DNA from: CAVVDT01 sp963747005
Lineage (GTDB): Bacteria; Pseudomonadota; Alphaproteobacteria; Rhizobiales; Aestuariivirgaceae
Direction of reading: 5' to 3'
Length of the DNA stretch: 64,000 bases
Assembly: GCA_963747005.1 (NCBI GenBank)
Contig: CAVVDT010000016.1
Location: 124,001 to 188,000 of the forward strand
Shown: in pieces, positions 52,942-62,426 of the stretch
How positions within the stretch are numbered: the first letter of the stretch is position 1
How the letters are laid out: each line of letters starts with the position of its first letter
Notes under the pieces: generated by a model
Told to the model about the DNA's origin: nothing
Databases searched by the model: none
What the model saw: the letters and a program-made list of their open reading frames with translations, nothing else
Translations under genes and position numbers: made by a program

Positions 52942-54047
52942 TGCTTGCCTCCGCTGGTGTTCGCCTTGACGCGTTTCTGGATCTCCGGCAGCGGCAGATA
53001 GGGCACCACGCCGGTTCCGTCCTTGCCGCCTTCGATGATGACCTTGTTGGCGTTCGACATCACGCCTTCCATGGTCTCCAGGTAAATGCGCCGGCGGGTG
53101 ACCTCGGGCGCCTTCACATACTGCTTGTAGACCTCGTCGAAGCGTTGTGCCTCACCTTGTGCCTCGGCCACCACGCGGGCCTTGTAGGCCTTGGCGTCCT
53201 CGGTGATCTTGGAGGCCTCGCCGCGCGCCTGCCCGAGCTTCTGGTTGCGGTACTGCTCGGCGTCGCGGATGAACTTCGACTGGTTCTGCTCGGCGCGCTG
53301 CACCTCTTCGAAGGCATCGATCACCTGCGGGGGCGGATCCGCCTTTTCAAGCTGCACGCCGAGGATCTGGATGCCGGCCTTGTAGCTGTCGAGCGTCGTC
53401 TGCACCAGGTCGCGCACTTCGTCCTGCGCCTTGAGACGGCCCTTGGTGCGGATTTCCTCGGCCGGCGTGCGGCCGACGATCTCGCGCATGGCGCTCTCCG
53501 ACACCCATTGCACCAGCTGGTAGGGGCTGCGGATGTTGAACAGATACTCCTGGGCATCCGATATCTTCCACTGCACGGTGAAGCGGATATCGACGATGTT
53601 CTGGTCACCGGCCAGCATCAGTCCCTCACCGCGGCCGGTATTGCCGAACTCGGCCTGGTTCACCGAGGCCACGGGGAGCTTTTCCAGTTTCTCCACCGGC
53701 CAGAAGGCGAATTGCAGCCCCGGCGGGGTGGTGCGGTTGTATTTGCCGAGGCGCAGCACGACGCCGTTCTCCTCGGTATCCACCTTGTAGAAGCTCATCC
53801 AGCCCCAGAACGCCACCAGTGCCACCAGCACCAGCAAGACGGTCGACTTCGTGCCGCCGCCAAAACCGCCGCCGCCACCGCCGGGCAGCATCGACTTGAG
53901 CCGCTCCTGGCCTTTGCGGATGATTTCCTCGAGATCGGGCGGCACGTTTCCGCCCCCCTTGCCGGGCGGCTTTCCAGGTCCCTGACCCCAGGGTCCGCGA
54001 TTGCCGCCGCCCTGCCAGCCACCGCCGCCCTGATTGTTCCACGGCAT
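52938..54047 (-). CDS. hflK: HflK, modulator of FtsH protease
   Basis: A 369-residue partner of HflC. The cytosolic N-terminus is glycine-rich (NNQGGGGWQGGGNRGPWGQG), then DLEEIIRKGQERLKSMLPGG, one membrane helix (TVLLVLVALVAFWGWMSFYK) and the SPFH domain (VVLRLGKYNRTTPPGLQFAF, VDIRFTVQWKISDAQEYLFN) with a charged coiled region (YRNQKLGQARGEASKITEDA). It caps FtsH and limits its access to membrane proteins. Coupled to hflC by 4 bp. Confidence 0.95.
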   Translation of the reverse strand: MPWNNQGGGGWQGGGNRGPWGQGPGKPPGKGGGNVPPDLEEIIRKGQERLKSMLPGGGGGGFGGGTKSTVLLVLVALVAFWGWMSFYKVDTEENGVVLRLGKYNRTTPPGLQFAFWPVEKLEKLPVASVNQAEFGNTGRGEGLMLAGDQNIVDIRFTVQWKISDAQEYLFNIRSPYQLVQWVSESAMREIVGRTPAEEIRTKGRLKAQDEVRDLVQTTLDSYKAGIQILGVQLEKADPPPQVIDAFEEVQRAEQNQSKFIRDAEQYRNQKLGQARGEASKITEDAKAYKARVVAEAQGEAQRFDEVYKQYVKAPEVTRRRIYLETMEGVMSNANKVIIEGGKDGTGVVPYLPLPEIQKRVKANTSGGKQ

Positions 54048-54179
54048 GTCTTTTGCGTCCTCACGTCGTCGTGGCGGTCCGCTGTCCCCTTTGAAGGCGT
54101 GCGGTCCGGCGTTTTGATTACCGCCCCATATAGGCAGGCTTGCTTGCGAAGTCCATGGACCGTTGCCGGTCCCGTTCTC

Positions 54180-55289
<1,110 letters not shown>

Positions 55290-55367
55290 ACGAAAGCTAC
55301 TCCCAGGTTCGATGATTTGCGCGGCCGCAGTCTGGCAGGCCGCAAAGCGATGCTCAAGCCCCAAGGC

Positions 55368-56540
55368 TCAGGCCAGCGCCTGCTCGAGGTCGGCGATGAG
55401 GTCGTCCACGTCCTCGATGCCCACCGACAGCCTGACGAGGCCGTCGACGATGCCGATGCGCTGCCGCGTCTCGGCCGGGATCGTGGCGTGGGTCATGATG
55501 GCGGGATGCTCGATGAGGCTCTCCACCCCGCCGAGACTCTCGGCCAGCGAAAAGACCTCGGTGCGTTCGAGGAAATGCCTGGCCGCCTCCAGCCCGCCGG
55601 CCAGCACCGCCGTCACCATGCCCCCGAAGCCGTGCATCTGGCGTTTGGCCACGGCGTGGCCCGGGTGGCTTGCAAGGCCCGGATAATAGACCTTTTCCAC
55701 CTTGGGATGGCGGCTGAGCCAGTCGGCGATGACGGCGGCATTGCCGCAATGGCGCTCCATGCGCACCGTCAGCGTCTTCAGCGAGCGCAGCACCAGGAAG
55801 GAATCGAATGGTCCCAATATCCCGCCGGCAGCATTCTGCAGGTATTTCAGCCTGACGCCCAGCTTGTCATGGGCCGTCTCCCCCGACACCACCGCGATGC
55901 CGGCGACGACATCGGAATGGCCGTTGAGATACTTTGTGGCCGAATGAAAGGCGATGTCGATGCCGTGATCGAGCGGACGTTGCACGTAGGATGAGCAGAA
56001 CGTGTTGTCGCATACGGTGATGAGGTTGTGGCGCCGCCCGATGTCGGCCAGCGCTTCCAGGTCGGCGATCTTGAGCAGCGGATTGGTCGGCGTCTCGATC
56101 CACAGCATGCGGGTATCGGGGCGCACCGCGGCTTCGACGCCGGCCGGGTCGGAGAGATCGACGAAGGTGATGTCGAGTCCCGCCGAGCGTTTGCGCACGT
56201 TCTCCAGAAGCCGGTAGGTGCCGCCATAAAGATCGTCGCCGGCCACTATATGGGTCCCTGAATCGTTGAGTTCGAGGATCGCCGCCTCCGCCGCCAGGCC
56301 TGAGGCGAAGGCAAGCCCCATGGCGCCGTTTTCGAGGTCCGCCATGCAGTCCTCCAGTGCCTGTCGCGTCGGGTTGCCGGAGCGCGAATAGTCATAGCCC
56401 TTGTGCCTTCCCGGGCTCTCCTGCACGTAAGTCGAGGTGGCATAGATGGGGGTCATGATGGCCCCGGTGGTCGGGTCCGGCCTCTGCCCGGCATGGATGG
56501 CGCGGGTGGCAAAGCCCTGGCGGTTCTTCTTCTGCGTCAT
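55368..56540 (-). CDS. cystathionine gamma-lyase / gamma-synthase family enzyme
   Basis: A 390-residue pyridoxal phosphate enzyme of the Cys/Met metabolism family. Seen: YDYSRSGNPTRQALE, FASGLAAEAAIL, GDDLYGGTYRLLENV, WIETPTNPLLKIADL, DNTFCSSYVQRPL and the PLP lysine in HSATKYLNGHSDVVAG (Lys203). Its start overlaps the stop of the cystathionine beta-synthase gene (ATGA), so the pair most likely makes cysteine from homocysteine through cystathionine, i.e. gamma-lyase. Sequence alone does not separate lyase from synthase; context decides. Confidence 0.9.
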   Translation of the reverse strand: MTQKKNRQGFATRAIHAGQRPDPTTGAIMTPIYATSTYVQESPGRHKGYDYSRSGNPTRQALEDCMADLENGAMGLAFASGLAAEAAILELNDSGTHIVAGDDLYGGTYRLLENVRKRSAGLDITFVDLSDPAGVEAAVRPDTRMLWIETPTNPLLKIADLEALADIGRRHNLITVCDNTFCSSYVQRPLDHGIDIAFHSATKYLNGHSDVVAGIAVVSGETAHDKLGVRLKYLQNAAGGILGPFDSFLVLRSLKTLTVRMERHCGNAAVIADWLSRHPKVEKVYYPGLASHPGHAVAKRQMHGFGGMVTAVLAGGLEAARHFLERTEVFSLAESLGGVESLIEHPAIMTHATIPAETRQRIGIVDGLVRLSVGIEDVDDLIADLEQALA

Positions 56541-57952
56541 GAGCCCTTTGTCTTTCTCTGGTTGGCCTGCGCATGCAGCCGGAGATGGTTGAGCACGTCG
56601 ATCTTGGTGATGATGCCGTGAAAGCCCTTGTCGCTCACCACCGGCACCACCATGCCCTTGGTCAAGAGAAGCAGCACCCGGTCGAGCGGGGCATCGGGAC
56701 CAACTGTCCTTAAATCCCGCGCCATGATGTCGCCGGCCACCCCGGTAAAGCACCCGCACTGGTAGACATGCAACAGCAGGTCTTCCTCATCGAGGATGCC
56801 CACCAGCCTGTGGTCGTCATCCAGCACCGGCAGTTGCGAGATGTCGTAGATCTTCATCTGCCGGTAGGCCTGTTCGACCGGCGTATCGGCCTTGATGGTC
56901 ACCGTCTGGTGCTCGGCGTGCTTGCGGGCGATCAGGTCGCGCAGGTCGCCGCGCTCCGGCGGGCGGATGAAGCCGTTGTCGATCATCCAGTAGTCGTTGA
57001 ACATCTTCGACAGGTACTTGTTGCCGCTGTCGCACACGAAGCTGACGATGTTGCGCGGTTCGCTCTGCGCACGGGCATGGCGCAGGGCCGCCGCGATCAG
57101 CGTGCCCGACGACGAGCCCGCCAGAATGCCTTCTTCCTGCAACAACGACCGCGCCGTCTGGAACGCCTCGCCGTCGGGGATGGTATAGGCGCAGCCGACC
57201 CGCGACAGATCGAGGACCGGCGGCAGGAAGTCCTCGCCGATGCCCTCCACCATCCACGAGCCAACATCCTTCGCCACCTTGCCGGTCTCGACATAGCGGG
57301 CAAGGATCGAGCCTTGCGGGTCGGCCAGCACCATTTCGGTGTCGGGCGATGCCTTGGCGAAGAAGCGTGACAGCCCGGTCATGGTGCCGCCCGAACCCAC
57401 CCCGCACACCACCGCATCGACGCTCAGGCCCAGTGAACCCATCTGCTGAAGGATCTCCGGGCCCGTCGTCGTCTCGTGGGCCAGCGGGTTGGCCGGATTG
57501 CCGAACTGGTTGACGAAATACCAGCCGTTTTCCTTCGCCATCCGCGCCGCCACGTCCTGATAGTAGTCGGGATGCCCCTTGCCGATATCGGAGCGGGTGA
57601 TATGCACCTCCGCGCCCATGGCCTTCAGGTGAAAGACCTTTTCCTGCGCCATCTTGTCGGGCACCACGATGGCAAGGCGATAGCCCTTCTGGCGCGCCAC
57701 CAGGGCAAGGCCGAGGCCGGTGTTGCCGGCGGTCGCCTCGATCAGCGTGTCGCCGGGCCCGATCGTTCCCTCGCGCTCGGCGGCCTCGATCATCGAAAGC
57801 CCGATGCGGTCCTTGATCGAGCCGCCGGGATTCTGGTTCTCAAGCTTCAGGAACAGGCGGCACTTGCCCGTATCGAGGCGCGTCACCTCGAACAGCGGCG
57901 TGTTGCCGATGGCCTCCAGTACGTTGTGATAGACTGGCGATGGCGTGGACAT
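56537..57952 (-). CDS. cystathionine beta-synthase
   Basis: A 471-residue PLP enzyme with fold-type II catalytic part and two C-terminal CBS domains. PLP lysine in NPGGSIKDRIG (Lys47); phosphate loop GSGGTMTGLSRF; EATAGNTGLGLALVARQKGY; SSSGTLIAAALRHA. The CBS domains (about residues 350-465: VTIKADTPVEQAYRQMKIYD, MVVPVVSDKGFHGIITKIDV) are the feature separating it from plain cysteine synthases. Joins serine and homocysteine to cystathionine; together with the coupled downstream gene it forms reverse transsulfuration. ATG 57952 was chosen over an upstream Met. Confidence 0.9.
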   Translation of the reverse strand: MSTPSPVYHNVLEAIGNTPLFEVTRLDTGKCRLFLKLENQNPGGSIKDRIGLSMIEAAEREGTIGPGDTLIEATAGNTGLGLALVARQKGYRLAIVVPDKMAQEKVFHLKAMGAEVHITRSDIGKGHPDYYQDVAARMAKENGWYFVNQFGNPANPLAHETTTGPEILQQMGSLGLSVDAVVCGVGSGGTMTGLSRFFAKASPDTEMVLADPQGSILARYVETGKVAKDVGSWMVEGIGEDFLPPVLDLSRVGCAYTIPDGEAFQTARSLLQEEGILAGSSSGTLIAAALRHARAQSEPRNIVSFVCDSGNKYLSKMFNDYWMIDNGFIRPPERGDLRDLIARKHAEHQTVTIKADTPVEQAYRQMKIYDISQLPVLDDDHRLVGILDEEDLLLHVYQCGCFTGVAGDIMARDLRTVGPDAPLDRVLLLLTKGMVVPVVSDKGFHGIITKIDVLNHLRLHAQANQRKTKGS

Positions 57953-58029
57953 GGGAACCGATACTCCCGACCCGGCATGGGTGGGCTTATCTAGCCCCAA
58001 CGCCCGCCCGGCGGCAAATCACCAATCAT

Positions 58030-59322
58030 TCATTGGGCGAGGATTTCCGGCGGCAACCAGGTCGGATCGGCGTCGCCGACTGCCCATCCGAGATCCCTTG
58101 CCGCCTTCAGCGCCGCCGCATGTCCCGACAGGAAGGCGCCATGGGCGGTGGCGTTGAGGCTGGGATGGAAGGCTTCTCCCGCGAACTGCAACGGCCCGAG
58201 ATCGGCCTCGATCATCTCCACCCGCGCCTCGGCCCTGCCCGGCCGCGCCGCTGCATAGCCGCCGCGGATGAAGGGATCGAGCGTCCACCCGGTGGTCGCG
58301 CTGGCCGTTATCTTGCCGCGAATGCCCGCACCGAAGGCGCAAACGAGCTTTTCGATGAAGAAGTCGATGCGCGCCTCTTCGCCCGCCTTGACGAGATCGC
58401 GGGCGAAGTGGCCGGCCACATGGCCGATGGCGATCGGCCGTCCGAAGGGACCGATCTCCATGTTGACCGGTTCGGAGCCTGCCGGGTCGACGATTTCGCA
58501 ACCGGTATGGCCGAAATCGGTGAATGTGCCGTCACTCACCGCCACCGCCATCTTTTCGTAGGTCCCGCACGGCACCGCCGCCAGGGCCTCGCTGAAGGCC
58601 GCCGGCAGCGCCGGGCCGAAACGTATCGCACCGGCGTTGATCACGTTGACGGAGGCCGTGACGATGACGGCATCGGCGGCGGCGATGCCATCGGGCGTTT
58701 CCACCCGCATACGGGTTCCCGCCTCGGCGATCCAGCTCACCGGCGAGTGGAGGACGATCGGCAATGCCTCCGCCAGCCGTGCCAGCAGCGCCCCGTAGCC
58801 GTCGCGCACCCGCAGGTTCACATGGGTGTCGTCGTAGCGACCGTAGTCAAGCGAAGAGACCTCTTCCGGCTCGGCGGAGGTCATCAGCTTCATCCAATGG
58901 CGCAACACCGGTGCCAGCGGGTCGTCGTCGGCAATGAAACCGCTCGCCGCGACGTCGCGGCCCGAGGCTGCGACCTGCTCGAGGTAGTCCCACACCTTGA
59001 GCCGCGCGCCCGATTGCATGTCCCAATGGCCGTCTGCGAACATCGGCGCGGTCATGGCGTCCTGCCGCGGCGCGTAGCCATGGCCGATCCGGTCGGCGAT
59101 GGCTCTGAGCGGATTCCGGTCGGCGGAATGGAACCAGTGGCAGCCATGGTCCCACAGATGCCCGAGACTGGTGGTATCGCTGTGGGCTCGGCCGCCCACC
59201 CGGTCCTTGGCCTCGAGGATGACGAACGGCACGCCGGCCCTGGTGAGCGCCAGGCCCGCGCCGATGCCGGCGGCCCCGGCCCCGACGATCACCACCTGCG
59301 GATCGCGTGTGACCGCCATCAT
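58030..59322 (-). CDS. FAD-dependent amine oxidase-like flavoprotein
   Basis: A 430-residue flavoprotein of the monoamine oxidase/NAD(P)-binding family. N-terminal dinucleotide fold VVIVGAGAAGIGAGLALTRA and ILEAKDRVGGRAHSD (GG-x-x-R motif), then DHGCHWFHSAD. The C-terminal FAD motif FAGEAFHPSLNATAHGAFLS is followed by GHAAALKAARDLG. Likely oxidises an amine or related compound; the substrate is unknown. The ORF overlaps the folA stop by 4 bp, so it is the last gene of the thyA-GNAT-folA cluster. Confidence 0.85.
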   Translation of the reverse strand: MMAVTRDPQVVIVGAGAAGIGAGLALTRAGVPFVILEAKDRVGGRAHSDTTSLGHLWDHGCHWFHSADRNPLRAIADRIGHGYAPRQDAMTAPMFADGHWDMQSGARLKVWDYLEQVAASGRDVAASGFIADDDPLAPVLRHWMKLMTSAEPEEVSSLDYGRYDDTHVNLRVRDGYGALLARLAEALPIVLHSPVSWIAEAGTRMRVETPDGIAAADAVIVTASVNVINAGAIRFGPALPAAFSEALAAVPCGTYEKMAVAVSDGTFTDFGHTGCEIVDPAGSEPVNMEIGPFGRPIAIGHVAGHFARDLVKAGEEARIDFFIEKLVCAFGAGIRGKITASATTGWTLDPFIRGGYAAARPGRAEARVEMIEADLGPLQFAGEAFHPSLNATAHGAFLSGHAAALKAARDLGWAVGDADPTWLPPEILAQ

Positions 59323-59858
59323 GCCTCTTCGGGCGGCGTGATGGAGGGGGCCGGCCGCGTCCGGTCGAGGGTGATGAAGGCGAAGTCGGCCGAATCCTCG
59401 GGGCCCGCCTTCATCTCCTTGCGCTCGACCTCGGCCCAGCGCGAGGGATCGGGATCGCGAAAGAACGTGTCGCCCTCGACGTCCATGTCGACCCGTGTCA
59501 GATAGATTCGCGTCGCCTTGGGGCGGATCTGGTCATAGATCTGGCCGCCGCCGATCACCATGATCTCCTCCTTGCGCCGCCGCTTGGCGAAGCGTTCGGC
59601 CAGGGCGATTGCCTCCTCCATGGAGTTGACGGTGTAGACCTGCGGGTTGTCGATGATCTCGCGCCGCGTCACCACGATATTGTCGCGGTCGACAAGCGGC
59701 TTTCCGATGCTTTCATAGGTGCGCCTGCCCATGATCACCGGATGGCGCAGGGTGAGCTTCTTGAACCGCTTGAGATCGGAGGGCAGCCTCCAGGGCAATT
59801 CGTTGCGGGCGCCGATGACGCCGTTGCGCGATGCCGCAACAACCAGTGAGATCCGCAT
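59319..59858 (-). CDS. folA: dihydrofolate reductase
   Basis: FolA, 179 residues, reduces dihydrofolate with NADPH. Seen: ISLVVAASRNGVIGARNELP (Met20-loop region), WRLPSDLKRFKKLTLRHPVI, MGRRTYESIGKPL, NIVVTRR and IMVIGGGQIYDQIRP (GG motif), YLTRVDMDVEGDTFF. It restores tetrahydrofolate oxidised by thymidylate synthase, whose gene lies two genes upstream. Start MRISLVVAAS at 59858. Confidence 0.96.
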   Translation of the reverse strand: MRISLVVAASRNGVIGARNELPWRLPSDLKRFKKLTLRHPVIMGRRTYESIGKPLVDRDNIVVTRREIIDNPQVYTVNSMEEAIALAERFAKRRRKEEIMVIGGGQIYDQIRPKATRIYLTRVDMDVEGDTFFRDPDPSRWAEVERKEMKAGPEDSADFAFITLDRTRPAPSITPPEEA

Positions 59859-60049
59859 CCCTGTCTTCCCGCTTCCGGCCCGGCAGCGTTCTGGCGCCAC
59901 CCGGCCCTCTCGATTTCAACGGCGCGCGCCGCCGCCCGAACTTGGCCCCCGGGCATCGATTCGCAGCGCCCGCCCATCCCCTTCGAGGATTGTGGGGTGC
60001 TTCGCCGCCCTGCTCAAGGGTTATCTTAGGTTGTATGAGCCCGCGCTGG

Positions 60050-60553
60050 TCAGATCTCGCCGCCGCTCTCGTCCTCGTCGCTGCCAAGCCGTTCGAGCGC
60101 CTTGCCGGTCAGCCGGAACACCGTCCAGTCGGCCATGGCCTCGGCACCCAGCGCCCGGTAGAAATCGATGGTGGCCTCGTTCCAGTCGAGCACCCACCAG
60201 TCGAGGCGCTTGAGGCCCTGCTCCACGCAGCGCCGCGCCAGCCCGCTCAACAGCGCCTTGCCGATACCGCGCCCGCGCAGCCGCGGCTCCACGAAGAGGT
60301 CTTCCAGGTAGATGCCGTGACGGCCGCGAAAGGTGGAAAAATTGTAAAACCACAAGGCAAAACCCGCCGGCGTGCCGTTCCATTCGGCGATGTCGGCAAA
60401 GACCTTCGGGTCCGGTGAAAACAGCGCCGAGGCGATCTGCGCCTCGTCCGCCTCCACTTCGTCGAGCAAACCTTCATATTCGGCCAGCTTGCGGATGAAG
60501 CCGGTGATGGCTGCGGCATCGCCGCGGCGGGCCGGTCGGATGACGAGGCTCAT
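60050..60553 (-). CDS. GNAT N-acetyltransferase (diamine/thialysine acetyltransferase-like)
   Basis: A 167-residue GCN5-type acetyltransferase. Acetyl-CoA binding signature in GIYLEDLFVEPRLRGRGIGK, with ALWFYNFSTFRGRHG before it and WVLDWNEATIDFYRALGAEA after it. This pattern is that of the spermidine/spermine- and thialysine-acetyltransferase subfamily, so polyamine-like substrates are plausible. Its start overlaps the thyA stop by 4 bp and it precedes folA by about 190 bp. Confidence 0.88.
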   Translation of the reverse strand: MSLVIRPARRGDAAAITGFIRKLAEYEGLLDEVEADEAQIASALFSPDPKVFADIAEWNGTPAGFALWFYNFSTFRGRHGIYLEDLFVEPRLRGRGIGKALLSGLARRCVEQGLKRLDWWVLDWNEATIDFYRALGAEAMADWTVFRLTGKALERLGSDEDESGGEI

Positions 60554-61344
60554 ACCGCCACCGGGGCCTTGATATGGGGATGCGCCTGATAGTTCACGAT
60601 CTCGAAGTCCTCATATTTGAAGCCGTCGATGGTCTTGACATCGCGTTTCAGCAGCAGCCGCGGCAATGGCAGGGGTTCACGCATAAGTTGCTGGTCGGCC
60701 TGCTCGAGATGGTTGCGATAAAGATGGGCATCGCCCAGCGTGTGGATGAACTCACCCGCCTTGAGGCCCGTGACATGCGCCATCATGTGGGTGAGCAGCG
60801 CGTAGGATGCAATGTTGAAGGGCACTCCGAGGAAAATATCGGCCGAGCGCTGGTAGAGCTGGCACGAAAGGCGCCCGTCGGCCACCCAGAACTGGAACAG
60901 GCAATGACACGGCGGCAACGCCATGGCCTCGACATCGGCCGGGTTCCAGGCCGTGACGATCAGGCGGCGCGAATCGGGAGTCCTGCGGATGCGCTCCACC
61001 ACATCGGCGATCTGGTCGATGGTTCCCCCGTCGCGGGCCGGCCACGAGCGCCATTGCGCTCCGTAGACCGGGCCGAGATCACCCTTTTCATCGGCCCAAT
61101 CGTCCCAGATGGAAACGCCGTTCGCCTTCAGATAGGCGATGTTGGTATCACCCATGAGGAACCACAGGAGCTCGTGGATGATCGACTTCAGGTGCAGCCG
61201 CTTGGTGGTGACGAGCGGGAAACCCTCCGCCAGGTCGAAGCGCATCTGGTGGCCGAACACCGAAAGCGTGCCGGTGCCGGTGCGGTCGTCCTTGCCGACA
61301 CCCTCCTCGCGCACCCGGCGCATGAGATCGAGATACAGTTTCAT
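60550..61344 (-). CDS. thyA: thymidylate synthase
   Basis: ThyA, 264 residues, methylates dUMP to dTMP using methylenetetrahydrofolate. Seen: DRTGTGTLSVFGHQMRFDLA, LLWFLMGDTNIAYLKANGV, active-site Cys in ALPPCHCLFQFWV, QRSADIFLGVPFNIASYALL, GDAHLYRNHLEQADQQL and the C-terminal YQAHPHIKAPVAV. Standard length. First gene of the thyA-GNAT-(folA) cluster. Confidence 0.97.
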   Translation of the reverse strand: MKLYLDLMRRVREEGVGKDDRTGTGTLSVFGHQMRFDLAEGFPLVTTKRLHLKSIIHELLWFLMGDTNIAYLKANGVSIWDDWADEKGDLGPVYGAQWRSWPARDGGTIDQIADVVERIRRTPDSRRLIVTAWNPADVEAMALPPCHCLFQFWVADGRLSCQLYQRSADIFLGVPFNIASYALLTHMMAHVTGLKAGEFIHTLGDAHLYRNHLEQADQQLMREPLPLPRLLLKRDVKTIDGFKYEDFEIVNYQAHPHIKAPVAV

Positions 61345-61440
61345 GATCGGAATGATGGCGCGATTCCGCGCTGCCCGAAAGTGTCCATGGGCACCATAGC
61401 AACACCTGCCGGGATTTGTTGGCCATTACGCGTCTGCCCC

Positions 61441-61469
61441 CTTACAAAATCCGCCGTTTCACCTATATT
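61441..61469 (+). promoter_or_regulatory. probable ssrA promoter
   Basis: CTTACA (61441-61446) and TATATT (61464-61469) are separated by 17 bp and lie just upstream of the acceptor half of the permuted tmRNA gene, as expected for a strong stable-RNA promoter. Confidence 0.5.
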
Positions 61470-61474
61470 TGTCA

Positions 61475-61825
61475 TGTCGGCCTTCGGGCCGGATATGGCG
61501 ATAAATGGCTATCGTAATAAACCTATCGGACCCGGGGGCGGTACCCGGCACCTCCACCACAAGCCGCTTGGCTCAGATGGTGGCATCCCCTGAGCGGCTT
61601 TTGCTGGGGGTGAAACAGGATCGACGAGGGTGTAAAGGGTGGGCTTTCGCTCGGCATGGTTCCGCCGTTATCGGGCCGAACAATAGTTGCGAATGACAAC
61701 TATGCTCCGGTTGCTCTCGCTGCTTAACGCAGTGCGATTAGCCGAAAATCAAGCCCTGTAGCTTAGCCGCTGCAGGCGGGGTTCGGCGGGCACCTGGCAA
61801 CAGAAGCCCGCCACTGATTTTCCTC
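61475..61825 (+). ncRNA. ssrA: transfer-messenger RNA, permuted two-piece form
   Basis: The acceptor half comes first and ends CACCTCC-A-CCA at 61549-61559. The coding half starts GGGGGTGAAACAGGATCGAC at 61606. GGGGGTG pairs with CACCTCC over 7 bp, including a G-U pair at the third position, the alanine identity element. The spacer between them (61560-61605) holds a hairpin AAGCCGCT/AGCGGCTT that would be removed on processing. The tag ORF (61689-61727) encodes ANDNYAPVALAA then TAA. The permuted order is characteristic of alphaproteobacteria. Outer ends are approximate. Confidence 0.92.
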
Positions 61826-61922
61826 CCCTGACGTTCTGCCACTCACATAAATTGCCTCAACGATCTGGCGCGCGCCGGTCGTGGGGCTATATGATGCGGC
61901 GGATTCGATGCTTGGAGTGCCC

Positions 61923-62426
61923 ATGGCCGAAGATCTCATGAACTATGCCAACCTCGCCCAGGAGGCCCTGCGTGGGGTGGTGCGGCTTGCCTTGCGCAAG
62001 GTCGAGCGCGAGGGGCTTCCCGGCGAACATCATTTCTTCATCGCCTTTTCCACCACCCACCCCGGCGTGCAGATCTCCGAGCGGCTGAAGAGTCGCTATC
62101 CCGAGGAAATGACCATCGTCCTGCAGCATCAGTTCTGGAACCTGATCGTGCGCGAGCGCGATTTCCAGGCCGAGCTCTCCTTCGACAACATCCCTGAACG
62201 CCTGGTGGTGCCGTTTGCCGCCATCAAGGGCTTTCTCGATCCGCATGTGCAGTTCGGCTTGCAGTTCGAACCCGCCGTCGAGGAGGAAAGTGAACAGGGC
62301 GAGGCCGCATCGCCGCCCGCCGAACTGCCCGAGGCCGCTGCCACCGCCACCGTCGAGGCACCGCCGGTACCCGCCTCCAACGACGATTCCAAGGTTGTTT
62401 CGATCGACGCCTTCCGCAAGAAATGA
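61923..62426 (+). CDS. sspB: SspB, SsrA-tag adaptor for ClpXP
   Basis: A 167-residue alphaproteobacterial-type SspB. The N-terminal globular part (NYANLAQEALRGVVRLALRK, EHHFFIAFSTTHPGVQIS, QHQFWNLIVRERDFQAELSF) binds the SsrA tag. A long low-complexity linker rich in Ala, Glu and Pro follows, and the C-terminus KVVSIDAFRKK is the ClpX-binding peptide. It delivers SsrA-tagged proteins to ClpXP. ATG 61923 is preferred over 61881, which adds 14 non-family residues. It lies next to ssrA, so the tag and its adaptor are encoded side by side. Confidence 0.93.
   Translation: MAEDLMNYANLAQEALRGVVRLALRKVEREGLPGEHHFFIAFSTTHPGVQISERLKSRYPEEMTIVLQHQFWNLIVRERDFQAELSFDNIPERLVVPFAAIKGFLDPHVQFGLQFEPAVEEESEQGEAASPPAELPEAAATATVEAPPVPASNDDSKVVSIDAFRKK

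Noticed and set aside
57940..59505. A 521-codon open frame on the plus strand
   Set aside because: Antisense shadow of the FAD oxidase and part of folA; no domain, and the opposite strand is clearly coding.
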